Of a stretch of DNA of 64,000 bases, positions 23,431 through 35,600 are shown in pieces. The notes under the pieces were generated by a model. That model was not told the origin of the DNA and did not search any database. It saw nothing but the letters and a program-made list of their open reading frames with translations. The DNA is from Beroe forskalii (lineage: Eukaryota; Ctenophora; Nuda; Beroida; Beroidae). The stretch's first letter is position 1. Every line of letters starts with the position of its first letter. The translations under genes were made by a program, and so were the position numbers. The stretch covers positions 89,662-153,661 of the forward strand of contig WFMF01000433.1 in assembly GCA_011033025.1 (NCBI GenBank), written 5' to 3'.

Positions 23431-24470
23431 GCACCGACACAATTATTGTAGTTCCCGTAGGCCGTATGCAGGCGCTTAATTTCCCTCCCCCACGGTGCTT
23501 GATGTAACCTTAGCATCATAATAAGATAATACAAAACGCAGTCGTTTTAAATTAATAAGAGTAAGACCTTGAGTATGAATATTGTATTTGTTCCGATATG
23601 GGTATGCGCGCAAACACCGAGAATACGAATTGGCACGTGCCATTTCTTCTAAAATTCCTGCGCGCGTTCGTTGTTGTACTCAGTTCGTTGTAGATTTCGC
23701 GCCATTTTGTTGAATTGGTTTACGTTTCATCAAATTGTGTCACCGTTTATTCACGCGATGTATTTTCTTGAATGTTTATACTAAGTTGATATCACATTTT
23801 ATCTGATTTACAAATTTCGTGCTTTTGTTTTCTGTTCCAATGCTGTCTCTTGTTCCAAAAGGCAATATTCGTCTTTCACAGCGAATAGTATTTTTCAAAC
23901 TTAGTCGAATTCAGCAGAAAGTCTAATAGTTATGCAGTTTGGTACTAAACCAAGAACAAAACCGAAGCCTTTTCCTCCAATCTACCGCCCAACTCACACC
24001 TAAGATTTTAACTTTTCAAGACACGATTTCTTCAACAGCCTAATTAAATTTAGAACTTATCATAATTTAGGAGTTCGAGCATGTGGCACGGATGGGCCAG
24101 ATCAACCAATAAGATTTATACTTTTGACAACCGACAGCTCCATGAATTAAGAAATTCGTTATTTTGAAGATGTATGTGATATGGGGGGGGACGGACGGAG
24201 GGACGAGGGACGGAGGGACATTTTCGCGACTGATATTATAAAGGAGCAATCCGGGCACTTTCCAGAAATTACAGTAGTTGTATTGCAAAACTGGACCTGC
24301 TATGCACATATCCTATTTCTCACCCTCCCAGACCACGATCTCTGCCAACCCTCTCATTTGCCTTTTTGTATACACAAAAAGGCCAATGGGGAGGGAAAAA
24401 ATGATTTCCATAGCAATAAGCACCTTTAGCTTTTGTTTACTTGATAAATTTTTGACAAGCAAAAATTTAA
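23415..24470 (+). repeat. Hairpin-ended dispersed element, copy 1
   Basis: About 1 kb, beginning with a stem GCGCCTGC ... GCAGGCGC (23425-23474) and 'ttaatttccctccccc', and including 'ttggcacgtgccatttcttc', a GGAC/GGAG-rich tract at 24184-24220 and 'cctttttgtatacacaaaaa' (itself an inverted repeat). An inverted copy is at 62.87-63.84 kb and a short member at 59.47-59.96 kb. No coding content; class unknown. Confidence 0.8.
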
Positions 24471-24819
24471 TTAGTGCGCCTGCGCAAACATTACTCACAT
24501 TATTCAGATAGAGCAATTATAAGTGGATACTGGATTACTGGGATACCCACATGAACAAACAAAAGTGTAGAAAAAGTGACTGTTTTGATGTAGAAAGCCC
24601 TGTTTGAGTCCAATATGAACCGTGTACCCACTATCTACACCATGCCTAATGTCTGTATAAGCGTGATAGCAGACGGTGTGTTGGTATAACAGTGTGTGAC
24701 CCCTGTAACATGATACTCAGGGGCTCAGTAAGGCTCATTAATAAGTCATTACCGACACCTGTTATAATAATACTACCACGGGGCACTGACCATTCCATCA
24801 AATCATCAACGAGTTATCA

Positions 24820-25800
24820 CATGTCTTATCATCCGTTTGTTTGTGTGTCTCATCACCTGTTTGTTTGTGTGCCTGTGTCTTATCACCTGTTTGTTTGTGT
24901 GTCTGTGTCTTATCACCTGTTTGTTTGTGTGTCTGTGTCTCATCACCTGTTTGTTTGTCTGTATGTGTCTTATCAACTGTTTGTTTGTGTGTCTGTGTTT
25001 TACCACCCATTTTTTTGTGTGTCTGTGTCTTATCACTCATTTGTTTGTGTGTATGTGTCTTATCACCTGTTTGTTTGTTTGTGTGTCTTATCACTCATTT
25101 GTTTGTGTGTATGTGTCTTATCACCTGTTTGTTTGTATGTATGTGTCTTATCACCTGTTTGTTTGTGTGTGTCTGTGTCTCATCACCTGTTTGTTTGTAT
25201 GTATGTGTCTTATCACCTGTTTGTTTGTGTGTGTGTGTCTTATCACCTGTTTGTTTGTGTGTGTCTGTGTCTCATCACCTGTTTGTTTGTATGTATGTGT
25301 CTTATCAACTGTTTGTTTGTATGTGTGTCTTATCACCTGTTTGTTTGTGTGTCTGTGTCTTATCACCTGTTTGTTTGTGTGTCTGTGTCTTATCACCTGT
25401 TTGTTTGTATGTGTGTCCCTGAATTATAAAATCGATATGCAGTATTTTGTTATGTTTGTAGTATACCCATACACCTCTATAGATAAGACATTGGATTATC
25501 ACCTGTTTGTTTGTGTGTCTGTGTTTTACCACCTGTTTGTTTGTGTGTGTCTGTGTCTTATCACTCATTTGTTTGTGTGTCTGTGTCTTATCACCTGTTT
25601 GTTTGTGTGTCTGTGTCTTATCACCTGTTTGTTTGTGTGTCTGTGTGTCTTATCACCTGTTTGTTTGTATGTGTGTCCCTGAATTATAAAATCGATATGC
25701 AGTATTTTGTTATGTTTGTAGTATACCCATACACCTCTATAGATAAGACATTGGATTATCACCTGTTTGTTTGTGTGTATCTGTGTCTTATCACCCGTTT
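24820..25800. repeat. 30-bp TATCACCTGTTTGTTTG minisatellite
   Basis: About 30 units of the type 'cttatcacctgtttgtttgt' plus a GT/CTGT tail of variable length. Near its end the array contains an 84-bp non-repeat block ('gaattataaaatcgatatgc', 'acacctctatagataagac') present twice, 260 bp apart (about 25418 and 25678), with array units between, so a higher-order 260-bp duplication occurred. Because the unit often keeps frame, long open frames occur on both strands (245 and 281 codons). They are Cys/Leu/Val-rich or Thr/His/Lys-rich repeats and are not genes. Confidence 0.95.
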
Positions 25801-25859
25801 ATGTCCCTGTGCTCGCTGTTTGTTTGGATGCCTGTGCGTGTATGCTTGTGTTTAGTGAA

Positions 25860-26195
25860 TTGTTTGTGGACTATAGGTACAGGTGTTAATAAAGAAGTGC
25901 CTGCGCTGGTGCATGTAACAATACACTCGAGTAATAAAGTAATACAGCTACGACCATGATTAATTAGCACTACTCAGCTCCTCAACACTCTCTGATATAG
26001 AAATTCCTGGCCACCTGCCGACAATCCGACAATCTGTTAACTGGCCTTGCTCAGTGAGAATATGTATAGAAAATAATAACATTGCTGGAAAAGTATAAAA
26101 TATATGTTGCATGGAAAGTTGCATTTAGCATTATAAAGATGACGAGAAAACCCGTCGGGTATTCTCTTTATTTCGATGTATATTCAATTGGACGT
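25860..26195. other. Intergenic, nothing recognised
   Basis: Short AT-rich segment between the minisatellite and a retrotransposon remnant. No gene or repeat seen. Confidence 0.4.
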
Positions 26196-27470
26196 ACGGT
26201 CTACTACTACTAAACGGGGGATGGATCTACAAGAGATCCAATCAGAGTCCCCGGCACGGGACCTCCTGCTCGGAGGTCCCGGTTGCCAGGGCTACTGTGG
26301 ATGGGAACGAGTCCCGTACCTCCCCAGGAGGACCAATATGCTCGGAGCACATTGGTGTTGACAACATGGTTACGGGAAGAGACTTCCTGCCCAGTGTTAG
26401 TGTTCCAGTACGTCGAGTCCCAACCAGGGTTGGGACTCGTGGTACCCTTTGGTGTGGATCTTCCCGTCGCAAGTCCAGGAGGATGCCAAGGTTAGTTAGT
26501 TTCAGGATCGTTATCGGCTTTTCTAGGTTCCAGTCGCCCAGTCCTATGAGCATAGCTAACGATCCTGTTCATCTTGAACTTGTCGAAGATGTCGGTCCCT
26601 GAGCAGTAGTAGGTACTGAAATACTCCGCCCTAATACTGCCCAGGGCGGGGCACGTTCCGAGGAAATGTGACACCGTCTCTTCTTCACTCAGGCAGAGTG
26701 GACAAGTTGTACTTACAGCGGGGTTCAGTTTCTTGAGGTGGTAGTTTAGGGCTGCGTGGCCAGTCAGAAGTTGAGTGGCCACTCAAGTCCCTTCTACCCA
26801 TGCTGCGCAGCTCCTTAGCAAATCTGTCCCTCCACATCATGCCGAACATTCTGGGAGGGTCAGCCTTGAAGGAGCTGGTCCAGACCTCAAACGTCTTCCT
26901 CCTAAGAGCCGCGTAGCAGACGCTACGCGGAATAGGAAGTAAGACACTGGTTGCGCTGTTGTTTTCATTGGCCGACCCAGCTTTCGCTGTGAGGTCGGTC
27001 AACTCGTTTCCCTCAAAACCACTGTGGGCCGGAATCCAACTGAGTGTTACGTCATTGGACCGGCCCAGTGCATTGAGGGAGTTTTTGGCCCTGAGGGGCA
27101 TCTTGTTCTTGATAATCGTGCTGTTAATCGCATGGATAGCAGATTTACTGTCACAGTTTATCAAGATCTTTCTGTCCTTCAGTACGTGTTCCTGTAGAAT
27201 TTCGGCTGTTTTTGCGACTGCAAATACTTCCGCTTGGAACACTGTACTGTGTTGACCGAGGTGGAAGGGTTCGCTGTGATTCAGGTGGGCCAAATGTGGC
27301 CCTCCTCGTATCACCAGTCACCACCCCTGCTCCTGATTGGTCGTTGATTCTAGATCCATCAGTATAACACACAATGCCATAATTACCTTCCTCCGGTCCT
27401 CCATAGTCGTCCCTCGAGGGGAAACGCACGGTGAACCGTTGGTCAATACTAAGAATTGGCGTCATTGGAT
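26196..27470 (-). mobile_element. Jockey/I-like non-LTR retrotransposon remnant (RNase H and zinc knuckle)
   Basis: A 5'-truncated 3' half read on the minus strand. Order: YTDGS motif of RNase H (about 27370), then in another frame EVFAVAKTAEIL, NCDSKSAIHAI and the WIPAHSGFEGNELTD motif (about 27290-26985), then in a third frame LLTGHAALNYHL and CPLCxxxEETVSHFLxxCP, the C-terminal zinc knuckle (about 26780-26640). Two frameshifts, near 27310 and 26780, show it is dead. The 3' UTR holds a near-perfect palindrome at 26415-26438 (GAGTCCCAACC arms), and the element ends in a short (TAG)n tail near 26196. No reverse transcriptase domain remains. Confidence 0.85.
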
Positions 27471-27639
27471 CGTGTTCCGAGGAGGCGTACGGTCAATTTG
27501 ACGAATTATTGAATCGAAATTCTGAAAAGCTGAAAATTTTATGGCACTTCTGGTTATCTGGAGCAATTTAAGGAAGGTCTCCCAATATTTAGACGGCGTG
27601 GAGTGACGTCACAGATCTAAACCTCAATCTTTTTGTATC

Positions 27640-27745
27640 CTAACCCTAAAACTAATCCTAACCACCACCCTAACCTTGAACCTTACACTAAACCTAACAA
27701 ATCCTGACCCTAATCATGATCCTAACCATAATCCTTAATGTGCTA
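27640..27745 (+). repeat. Degenerate CCTAACCCTAA-like tract
   Basis: About 100 bp of imperfect (CCTAAC)n-type words ('cctaaccctaaaactaatcc', 'ccaccctaacct'). It resembles a decayed interstitial telomere-like or simple repeat. Confidence 0.6.
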
Positions 27746-27809
27746 GATGCGCTTGATTATATTTTTCCGAGTGTAGTCATGGTCATAGATAATGAAGGCT
27801 CTCGTTTAT

Positions 27810-28270
27810 AGTTGACACCAGTGTGAGGACGTCAAGTGATATTGTATCAGTCGACACCAGTGCAAGTTATAGTTGATACCAGTGCGAGGTATAGTTGACA
27901 CCAGTGGGATGTACAATTGGTGACACCAGTGCGAGTTATAGTTGATACCAGTTCGAGTTATAGTTGAGACCAGTGTGACTGTGTGAGGTTAAGTTGACAC
28001 CAGTGTGAGGTATAGTAATATTGTATTATGCGACATCGGTGCGAGGTATAGTTGAAACCTGTGCCAGGTATAGTTGACGCCAGTATGAGCTGAAGTTGAC
28101 CCAGTATGAGGTATAGAAGGATAGAGTGAGGTATAGTTGACATCAGTGTGAGGTATAGAAGGATAGTTGCCACCAGTGTGAAGTTTAGTTGACACCAGTG
28201 TGAGGTATAGTTGACATCAGTGTCATTCACAGTTGACACCAGTTTGATGTATAGTTGACACCAGTTTGAG
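27810..28270 (-). repeat. ~22-bp GTTGACACCAGTGTGAG minisatellite
   Basis: Around 20 imperfect units of 'tagttgacaccagtgtgagg'. Unit length varies and several units carry small insertions. Short minus-strand frames are by-products. Confidence 0.85.
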
Positions 28271-28429
28271 GCGCCAGCTTGTGTGAGTTAGAGATGACGT
28301 GACCAGTGTTATTTTCCATGATTTTTTTCTTCTCGGGAACCTCCCAGCATACCCCTGGCCCTACAATTATAATGACGAAAGATTATCATCAATTCAATTA
28401 ACACAAAAAGTGCTAAGTATTTGAATAAA

Positions 28430-28840
28430 ATGTTCAAACCTTTTCTTTTCTTGCCGTTTTAGTCTCTTGTAGGAAAGGTTGATATATCTTCGGCCGCAAA
28501 CTTTTTACCAAACTCGAAAATTCCGTTCAGAACGTAAGTTGTGATTTTCAACAGTTGAAAGGTTTCAAAAAGAGCAAAAAACGAAATGGCAATCGCATCG
28601 TGAAAGTGGTGCGCGCGTGCACGTGCACCTTGCGCGTCGCATAGCAACGCGCGCAACTGGTGAATTGAGTCGAATTAAGAGCAATTCCTAACCTTGTTTT
28701 TCGCGACGCTTTTTCCAACTTTGGACGTTGATTACGAAAAAAGTAAAGCCTGTATGCGAATTTTGAAATGATTGTCGACACCGAAATTCATTTTTCTACC
28801 ACCCTGCAAAAAATTGCGGCGATTCAACTCCATTTTCTTC
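28430..28840 (+). repeat. Dispersed repeat, uninterrupted copy
   Basis: Paralogue of 13180-13481 plus 14490-14580. It contains the site CTACCACC once (about 28796-28803) where the 13-kb copy carries a transposon. It has 'gcgcgcgtgcacgtgcacc' and 'gcaacgcgcgcaactggtga', and no coding potential. Confidence 0.8.
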
Positions 28841-29770
28841 AGTTATTTGTTCAAATCTGGGGGTCACTGAGCAATTCCCCCTCTTTCCTTTATATCAAAG
28901 ATTAATGATGGACGATGGTTTACACTAGTGCAACGAAATGAAAATGAAAATCACTCAGCACTCGCTGATGGGTACCCCTTTGATAATACTCTTCTAGTAG
29001 GAGGAGTTACACTGTAATTCAAAATTGCCGAATTGATAACAGTATCTGAATTTTCACCATGATAGGCGTCAATGCGTTGATTATGTTTATCAAATCTTCA
29101 AATCATGCAATACTTCCGTCAGAATCTGCCAAAGTTCAAGCATGTTCAGAGTAGTTCTAATAATTCTGCGTCAGCATTAGCTCAGATTCGACGGAATCTG
29201 CCAAAGTTCAGGAATGTTCACATACAAATTGGTAGTTCTAATGATTTTGCGTCAACATTAGCTCAGATTCATAGAATGTCACAACTGTTACAACTTATAG
29301 AGTGGCAACCTGTTCGTGTTCACGATGTATATTGTATGTACATGAGTACATGCTGTGCATTGTGTAGAAGTTTTGCATTGAATACACTGTGTATCTGAGT
29401 ATGTACAATGGGTACATTGTGTATAATAGTGCTTCATTACATGAAGTCTCAAGTGTAACAGTTGTAAGTAATCAACTGTTTCAAGGCAATCTGGCTTCTT
29501 CGCGTGACTCAGTTGAGGTCATGTCTCAATTCTCGTCTCACAGTGAAGTGAAAGAACAAAATGGAAGGTGTTTTTTCCAGAATATAATTTTCATCATTAA
29601 GTCATTAAAAACACACTCACGCTCTGGCCTTGGATATAACCAATAACTTTACAACTGTGGGAGGGACTCACAGTTATGTACATGCAAATAATATAACGAT
29701 CTGCAATTCTACAATGTATAATGCCCTACACGAACGCACAATTCGAAAACTACTCAGTCCACTAAAGATG
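28841..29770. other. Intergenic with an ~80-bp tandem duplication
   Basis: Two diverged direct copies near 29120-29195 and 29195-29275 share 'agaatctgccaaagttca' and 'attagctcagattc'. Plus-strand frames at 29105-29398 and 29389-29646 show no recognisable domain. I see no gene. Confidence 0.45.
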
Positions 29771-29774
29771 TGAA

Positions 29775-30776
29775 AACACCCAATGTCAGGGCTGCTCAGA
29801 AGAGTCTAACAAAGAGTCAGTACCCAATGTCAGGGCTGCTCAGAAGAGTCTAACAAAGAGTCAGTACCCAATTTCAGGGCTGCTCAGAAGAGTCTAACAA
29901 AGAGTCAGTACCCAATGTCAGGGCTGCTCAGAAGAGTCTAACAAAAGTCAGTACCCAGTAGGGCTGCTCAGAAGAGTCTAACAAAATCAGTACCCAATGT
30001 CAGGGCTGCTCAGAAGAGTCTAACAAAGAGTCAGTACCCAATGTCAGGGCTGCTCAGAAGAGTCTAACAAAGAGTCAGTACCCAATGTCAGGGCTGCTCA
30101 GAAGAGTCTAACAAAGAGTCAGTACCCAATGTCAGGGCTGCTCAGAAGAGTCTAACAAAGAGTCAGTACCCAATGTCAGGGCTGCTCAGAAGAGTCTAAC
30201 AAAGAGTCAGTACCCAATGTCAGGGCTGCTCAGAAGAGTCTAACAAAGAGTCAGTACCCAATGTCAGGGCTGCTCATAAGAGTCTAACAAAGAGTCAGTA
30301 CCCAATGTCAGGGCTGCTCAGAAGAGTCTAACAAAGAGTCAGTACCCAATGTCAGGGCTGCTCAGAAGAGTCTAACAAAGGGTCAGTACCCAATGTCAGG
30401 GCTGCTCAGAAGAGTCTAACAAAGGGTCAGTACCCAATGTCAGGGCTGCTCAGAAGAGTCTAACAAAGAGTCAGTACCCAATGTCAGGGCTGCTCAGAAG
30501 AGTCTAACAAAGAGTCAGTACCCAATGTCAGGGCTGCTCAGAAGAGTCTAACAAAGAGTCAGTACCCAATGTCAGAGCTGCTCAGAAGAGTCTAACAAAG
30601 AGTCAGTACCCAATGTCAGGGCTGCTCAGAAGAGTCTAACAAAGGGTCAGTACCCAATGTCAGGGCTGCTCAGAAGAGTCTAACAAAGAGTCAGTACCCA
30701 ATGTCAGGGCTGCTCAGAAGAGTCTAACAAAGAGTCAGTACCCAATGTCAGGGCTGCTCAGAAGAGTCTAACAAAG
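29775..30776. repeat. 44-bp minisatellite, about 23 copies
   Basis: Highly uniform units of 44 bp ('cccaatgtcagggctgctca' + 'gaagagtctaacaaagagtc' + 'agta'), with rare variants: agag to aggg, one 'ctcataag', one 'aatttcag', and two shortened units around 29945-29995. Its right end overlaps the last codons and the stop of the secreted-protein gene. Near identity implies recent expansion or gene conversion. Confidence 0.97.
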
Positions 30777-31516
30777 GGTTCTGCAGACGTGGGTGCGGGT
30801 AGGTTGTTCCCTGTTAGAGGGGTCGCACTATAGGTTCCATACGAGGGGCCCGTGTAGCCCAGCATCATTTCTTTGAAGTCCTTCATGTCCTCGATCTTCT
30901 CAATGTAGTTTTCCATGAACACGCCGATTTTATCCCAAACTTCCCTCACCAGTTCAGCCTTCCACTCCTCGAATTCCTGGCGCATTTTCTCCACTTTAGG
31001 AACCATTGCTGTGAATATGACGTCGTCTATCTGGTCTATCACGTCCGTCATTACCCGGATAAGAAACTCCTCGGATGCCTTCAGCTCCTCGACGTAGTCG
31101 GCGACTGCGTTGGGCAGGGCAAGGTTGACTCGTCTCCGGATGTCGTCTATGTTATCGTCTCTGTGCACGTAACGGCAGTAGAACCAGGACTCACGGACCT
31201 GTGGCATCTCTGGTATCTTGTGGAGGGTGTAGCCCAGGTTCTTCTGGCACCCTATCAGCTTCTGGAGCTGCCCGTGACACCGCTCCCGCATCTTCTCGTG
31301 ACCCATGACTTTCTGCACGACCCCGTGGTAGCCGCTGTGGATGTGGCGCATCGTCCCCTTGTCTCGGTAGTTGTACGGATCGTAGCCACAATACACTGCC
31401 CGGCCAGTGTCCCCGATATTGTAATAATCCACATCCACCCCCAGTAGAGTGTTCCCAGCCACAGGAGCTGGGTAGTGACAGATACTCAGCAGGATGGCAA
31501 ACACGCTTAACAACAT
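30758..31516 (-). CDS. Putative secreted protein, family not recognised
   Basis: A 252-residue product starting at a true ATG. Residues 1-21 form a hydrophobic signal peptide (LLSVFAILLSI core), so it is probably secreted or lumenal. The mature N-terminal half carries four cysteines (YCGYD, RCHGQ, GCQKN, YCRYV), consistent with two disulfides. The C-terminal half is acidic and helical (ADYVEELKASEEF through YIEKIEDMKDFKEM), probably amphipathic helices or a short coiled coil. The tail is Pro/Thr/Ser-rich. Its last nine codons (AEPFVRLF then stop) are read from the end unit of the 44-bp minisatellite, so the native C terminus may have been altered or the true stop may lie in a spliced exon. 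Third codon positions are much more GC-rich than the surroundings, which supports real coding. I cannot assign a function. Confidence 0.7.
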   Translation of the reverse strand: MLLSVFAILLSICHYPAPVAGNTLLGVDVDYYNIGDTGRAVYCGYDPYNYRDKGTMRHIHSGYHGVVQKVMGHEKMRERCHGQLQKLIGCQKNLGYTLHKIPEMPQVRESWFYCRYVHRDDNIDDIRRRVNLALPNAVADYVEELKASEEFLIRVMTDVIDQIDDVIFTAMVPKVEKMRQEFEEWKAELVREVWDKIGVFMENYIEKIEDMKDFKEMMLGYTGPSYGTYSATPLTGNNLPAPTSAEPFVRLF

Positions 31517-32234
31517 GGCGAAGTAATAGGTCTCGTGAAATGGTGCGAAGGTCGACTCGCGATAATGGACCCGTAACTATGCATGTTACTGCTAAATTAA
31601 AGGAAGAAAAGGCTGTTGTCATAGAAACCAAAGAGCACTATTTCAAAATCAACATTTACGTATTTACAAATTATTGAACTATTAAATAGATTTTTGAAAA
31701 ATAATACGAATTTCGTTTGAATTTGAAATATTTCAAGCATACTTTGGTGCATTTCTTATCAATGCGTTGCGTTGCGATCCGTTGCGATAATGGATATCAA
31801 CGTTATGTTTATGAAACATTTTTGATGCTTCTCTAAGATGCTTCGAATGTATTCCATAACTACATCAGGTCGAATGAAAAGCAGCCTTTTCAACGCTTGA
31901 ACTTTTCTCTTGACTTCTACAAGCGAATTTCAGATGAATAGATTTATCAATGAGACGTTAAGTCTTCCAACTCTGCACTCTAGGGAGTAGGGATTCACAA
32001 TGATTCACAAACCTAGCAGCCCGCCCCGGACAATACCATTAACCAAAACACGCGTTTGTTCAGGCAGTATTGCTTAGATGCATCATAATATCATGTGACC
32101 TCAAGTTCAATGTCAATTCTCCATCACAACCCCATGAACAGCATTACGTACAGACTGCAGTATTTAGAGGACATTTCTCGAGCTGAAAATGCACAGACTA
32201 GGTACTGGATAGGATGATAGCATTATAATCCACC

Positions 32235-32312
32235 TCCAATGGCCCAATGATAAAGCACTCCGTCGACTAGGTAGCATCAAGGGGCCAGAGGATCTGAGGT
32301 CGATTTTCATTT
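32235..32312 (+). repeat. Possible tRNA-derived SINE head
   Basis: It has a box-A-like word TGGCCCAATGATAAAGC (32238-32254) and, about 45 bp on, a degraded box-B-like word GAGGTCGATTTTC, followed by poly-T-rich sequence. Spacing resembles a tRNA promoter with an altered anticodon region. No intact cloverleaf can be drawn, so a functional tRNA is unlikely. Confidence 0.3.
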
Positions 32313-32479
32313 TTTTGTTGAGTTGTTGATTCTGATAGAGGTTGACAGAGGAAAACGCCATGTAAGAATTTTATTCCTAGCTGGAGTTTTAATGATTTTT
32401 TCAAATTAAAAATTTACATACAATTACAGAATTTCCAAAGTGTATTGTACGCGCGACCTTCGATTGTTATTTGTAGGAA

Positions 32480-32690
32480 ACGACCGGTAAACCGAACCGA
32501 AACCGAAACACCGGTTAACCGGGCGTTTTTAGCCAACCGAAACCGAAACCGTAACCGAATATTTTGATTTCGCAATTAACCGTTTAGTGAAATCGGTCGG
32601 TTAACCGAACCGAAACCGAAATACCGGTTAACCGGCGTTTTTAGCGAACCGAAACCGAAACCGTAACCGGATTTATTGAGAAATGGTAAC
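32480..32690 (+). repeat. Tandem duplication of CCGAACCGAAACCGAAA unit
   Basis: Two copies of a block of about 115 bp, each containing 'accgaaccgaaaccgaaa', 'ccggttaaccgg', 'cgtttttagc' and 'cgaaaccgaaaccgtaaccg'. CCGGTTAACCGG is a 12-bp palindrome. Confidence 0.85.
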
Positions 32691-35600
32691 CGGTCGTTTG
32701 GTAGTTATTTGTCAAAAAAGCAACTTTGAATTTTTGAACATTTGAAATATATTTAATTTTTTCTCCAACAAATTTGAGGCTGAGCGCTAAAAATCCACTA
32801 AAATCGCGGTCGATTTGATTTTTATCCAGCCATTATTAAGCCATAAAACCATAATAAAATTATGTAGTAATTACTACTTTACTATTTAGTAGCGTTATAT
32901 TATATTGCTTCGCTTGAAAACTGACAAGTTCTGGTGAAGTGTCCTCAAAAAGAGAAGTGTTCCGGTAACTAACTGTAGACAAAGAGACCGATATGTGCTG
33001 GTTTAGCAACAGAAAAACTGTACGTTAATTAGCGGTGTTGAACAGCCGCACTTTTAACCAACATTAGAGGCTACTACAATACCGCTTGTGTTTCCATGAA
33101 ACCACAACGACACAGAATCATGTTTTAAATAACAGCATCATGTGGATCTGCCAGTAGTAGGCGGCTGATAATTACGTCATTATCCTTCCTTTAAATGGTG
33201 AACTGATGAACGTTACACCGCCCATTTCCACGCCCATGTCGGAGGTTATATATTTAGTATTATATTATATTATACACGTATAGTACAGTATCAGGATTCA
33301 GGAAGGATGTTGCATAAAACCAGCTGAATCTATCATCATTCATCATGCTACGTCACCATGTAAAATAAAGGCGTGTTAGCTATCAACACTCATAGTATCA
33401 GAACTGACATAGAGGCATCTATCTGACATGATACTGGCATATAGCTAACATACTGGCATCACACTACGCTCATCCTAAATGTACAATTTATGCGAATTCT
33501 TTCTACAATTTAGAAATACTTCGTGTATCATTTTTAATTCTTTCATTAGTCCATTGCGAATAAAACGGATATCATAAATCTTTATGAAGCATAATGCCTT
33601 TTATAAGCTGGCATTTTGAATCTGAGTTAATGATCGATCATCCAACAGATGCTTGATGACCCAACATGCTTTAATTGAAAATTAATCAAATATGCATTAG
33701 AGAACATTTTGATTACAGATGCTTTGAATCAACATGCCTTATGCATGTATTTTTACTAGATCAAGGTTTCTTTTCAGCTCTAATAGACAGCTGTGCATAA
33801 AGGGTTAGTGTTAACTTCTTTCGTTGCTGTCTTTAAGCCACCATAGTTTATTATTATTATTATCATCTTACCGAAAAATGCTTGATTACCCAAATCAGAT
33901 AGGCAGATAAGGAAATACCTTAAATTTTCTTCATTTGAACAGCTTGCTGAATTCAAGCTTGTAAAAGTGCAATTTCTAATTATCTAAAATTTTAAACGTA
34001 TAAAAAATAAATACTTAAATAGCCCATGTTTGATAATATATATCAAAAATTCATCGGTGATTTTGAAGAAGGTCCCTAGAGTTCAATAGTAAATGTGAAT
34101 ACCCAACATGATAAAATCAGGCATTATTTAGTGGAAGGCGTAAAGTAAGAGTATGTCTTGTAAACGTGAGTCTCGTTAACCTGTTACATGGCAAGTTGAC
34201 GGACCTACACAACGTGATGAAACGTCTCAAATTTAGCCCTGTAACAAATTCCAGGCTGCAGCCTTAGGACGCAAAACATGTGGGAATTGCAGAGTTACAG
34301 GCAGAATTGTTGCGAGCGCGTTATATCTTACATATATGATATTTGACATAGCAAATATAGTTAGCTAACTTCTAAACTACCTACAATTTAACTTTCTCAT
34401 GCACATCTAAACCAGTAAACCCTACTAAACAAGAATATAGGTACTATATACGGTTTAGAGCGCAGTCCTGTTATTTTCTGCAGATTTATAATACCTATCA
34501 TGGGAAGCTCTGCCGGTGTTTCGGGTTGGAATAATGGGTTATATAACGATCCGCAGCACTAAACGGGCTGAAAGTTCCGGGGTACATACAAATAATATAT
34601 CACAATACGTGTGTTCGGGAACATACTGAATATTATATCCTTTTATACACACAGTAATCTTCTGCCACTACGTCGGAACTGCGAACTCTGAACGCTGGGG
34701 TTAATGACCCAATTATCATATATAATAATATTGTGAAGTAAAATATGTTGTACATGGTGATACACGCTGCATGCACTTTAAGACACTGACTATAGCCACT
34801 TTGTTGAGGATGGGCCGTGTTACACCCAGCAGTTCACTACCCAACATCCCGCTAAGTCCCGGTCTTTGCCGCTCCAAGAAATGCACCGAAATTGGGGGGG
34901 GGCAACAGGACATATTGGGACGAGACGGGACAAAGCGAGACGTTGCCCTCCCCCCAATTCACTAAATACTTAAATACGGATGAGGTCATTCCCGACCAAC
35001 AAAAGATAATGTAACACTGTACAATGCATAGTGTCACTGTACATTAATTGTACAGTAAAAATTGTACAATGTTCACTTGACAATCTATAGGGTCACAAAT
35101 GTAGATATTAATATGGTCACTGTTCAGTGAAGACTGAAGGTACAGTAGTTGGACAAGGGACATTATCTCATTATCAGTGTATGATATTCTTGTGCGTCTA
35201 ATCTCTCGCTGATAAGCTGACTCACTCAATTTGACTGCCAAAAGTTTTCCGAGTTACAGTACTGCTGAAGTTGACTTTGCCAGAGCTGTTCTTGATGACA
35301 ATCGGGAGATCGCAGAGATCTCTGAGCTGGCCAAGCTGATTAAAGTCAATCTCAGAAGTCTGAGTGTCAGAAGTCTGAGTGGCAGAAGCTGACAGAGGAC
35401 CACAAACACATTCAGAAGAGGATTGGAAAGCGGAACAGAAAAACTTGACCCAACTTGACCAGTACTCGCCGAAAGATGTCACGGCTATCCTGATTGGCGT
35501 CCCAATGTTTACGAAAAAGATCTTTTCATGACACTTGATGCGAAATCCAAGATTAAGCATAAGAGAGCTTACATTTTTCATTCATTGTGTCCTGGAATGA

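Noticed and set aside
24692-25855. Long Cys/Leu/Val-rich frames on the plus strand (245 and 281 codons) and His/Lys/Thr-rich frames on the minus strand
   Set aside because: They are translations of the 30-bp minisatellite, open in several frames and on both strands, with no start context or domain.
26242-26602. Frames of about 100 codons in the 3' part of the Jockey-like remnant
   Set aside because: They fall in its 3' UTR or antisense strand and match no protein motif.
29775-30776. Regularly spaced repeats that could suggest a CRISPR array
   Set aside because: Units are identical end to end with no unique spacers, in an animal genome; it is a minisatellite.
31163-31631. Alternative frames of 94 and 146 codons overlapping the secreted-protein gene
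   Set aside because: They overlap a frame with a signal peptide, true ATG and ordered cysteines; the alternatives lack such features.
32235-32312. A functional tRNA gene
   Set aside because: Box-A and box-B-like words are present but box B is degraded and no cloverleaf can be drawn; kept only as a weak SINE-like call.
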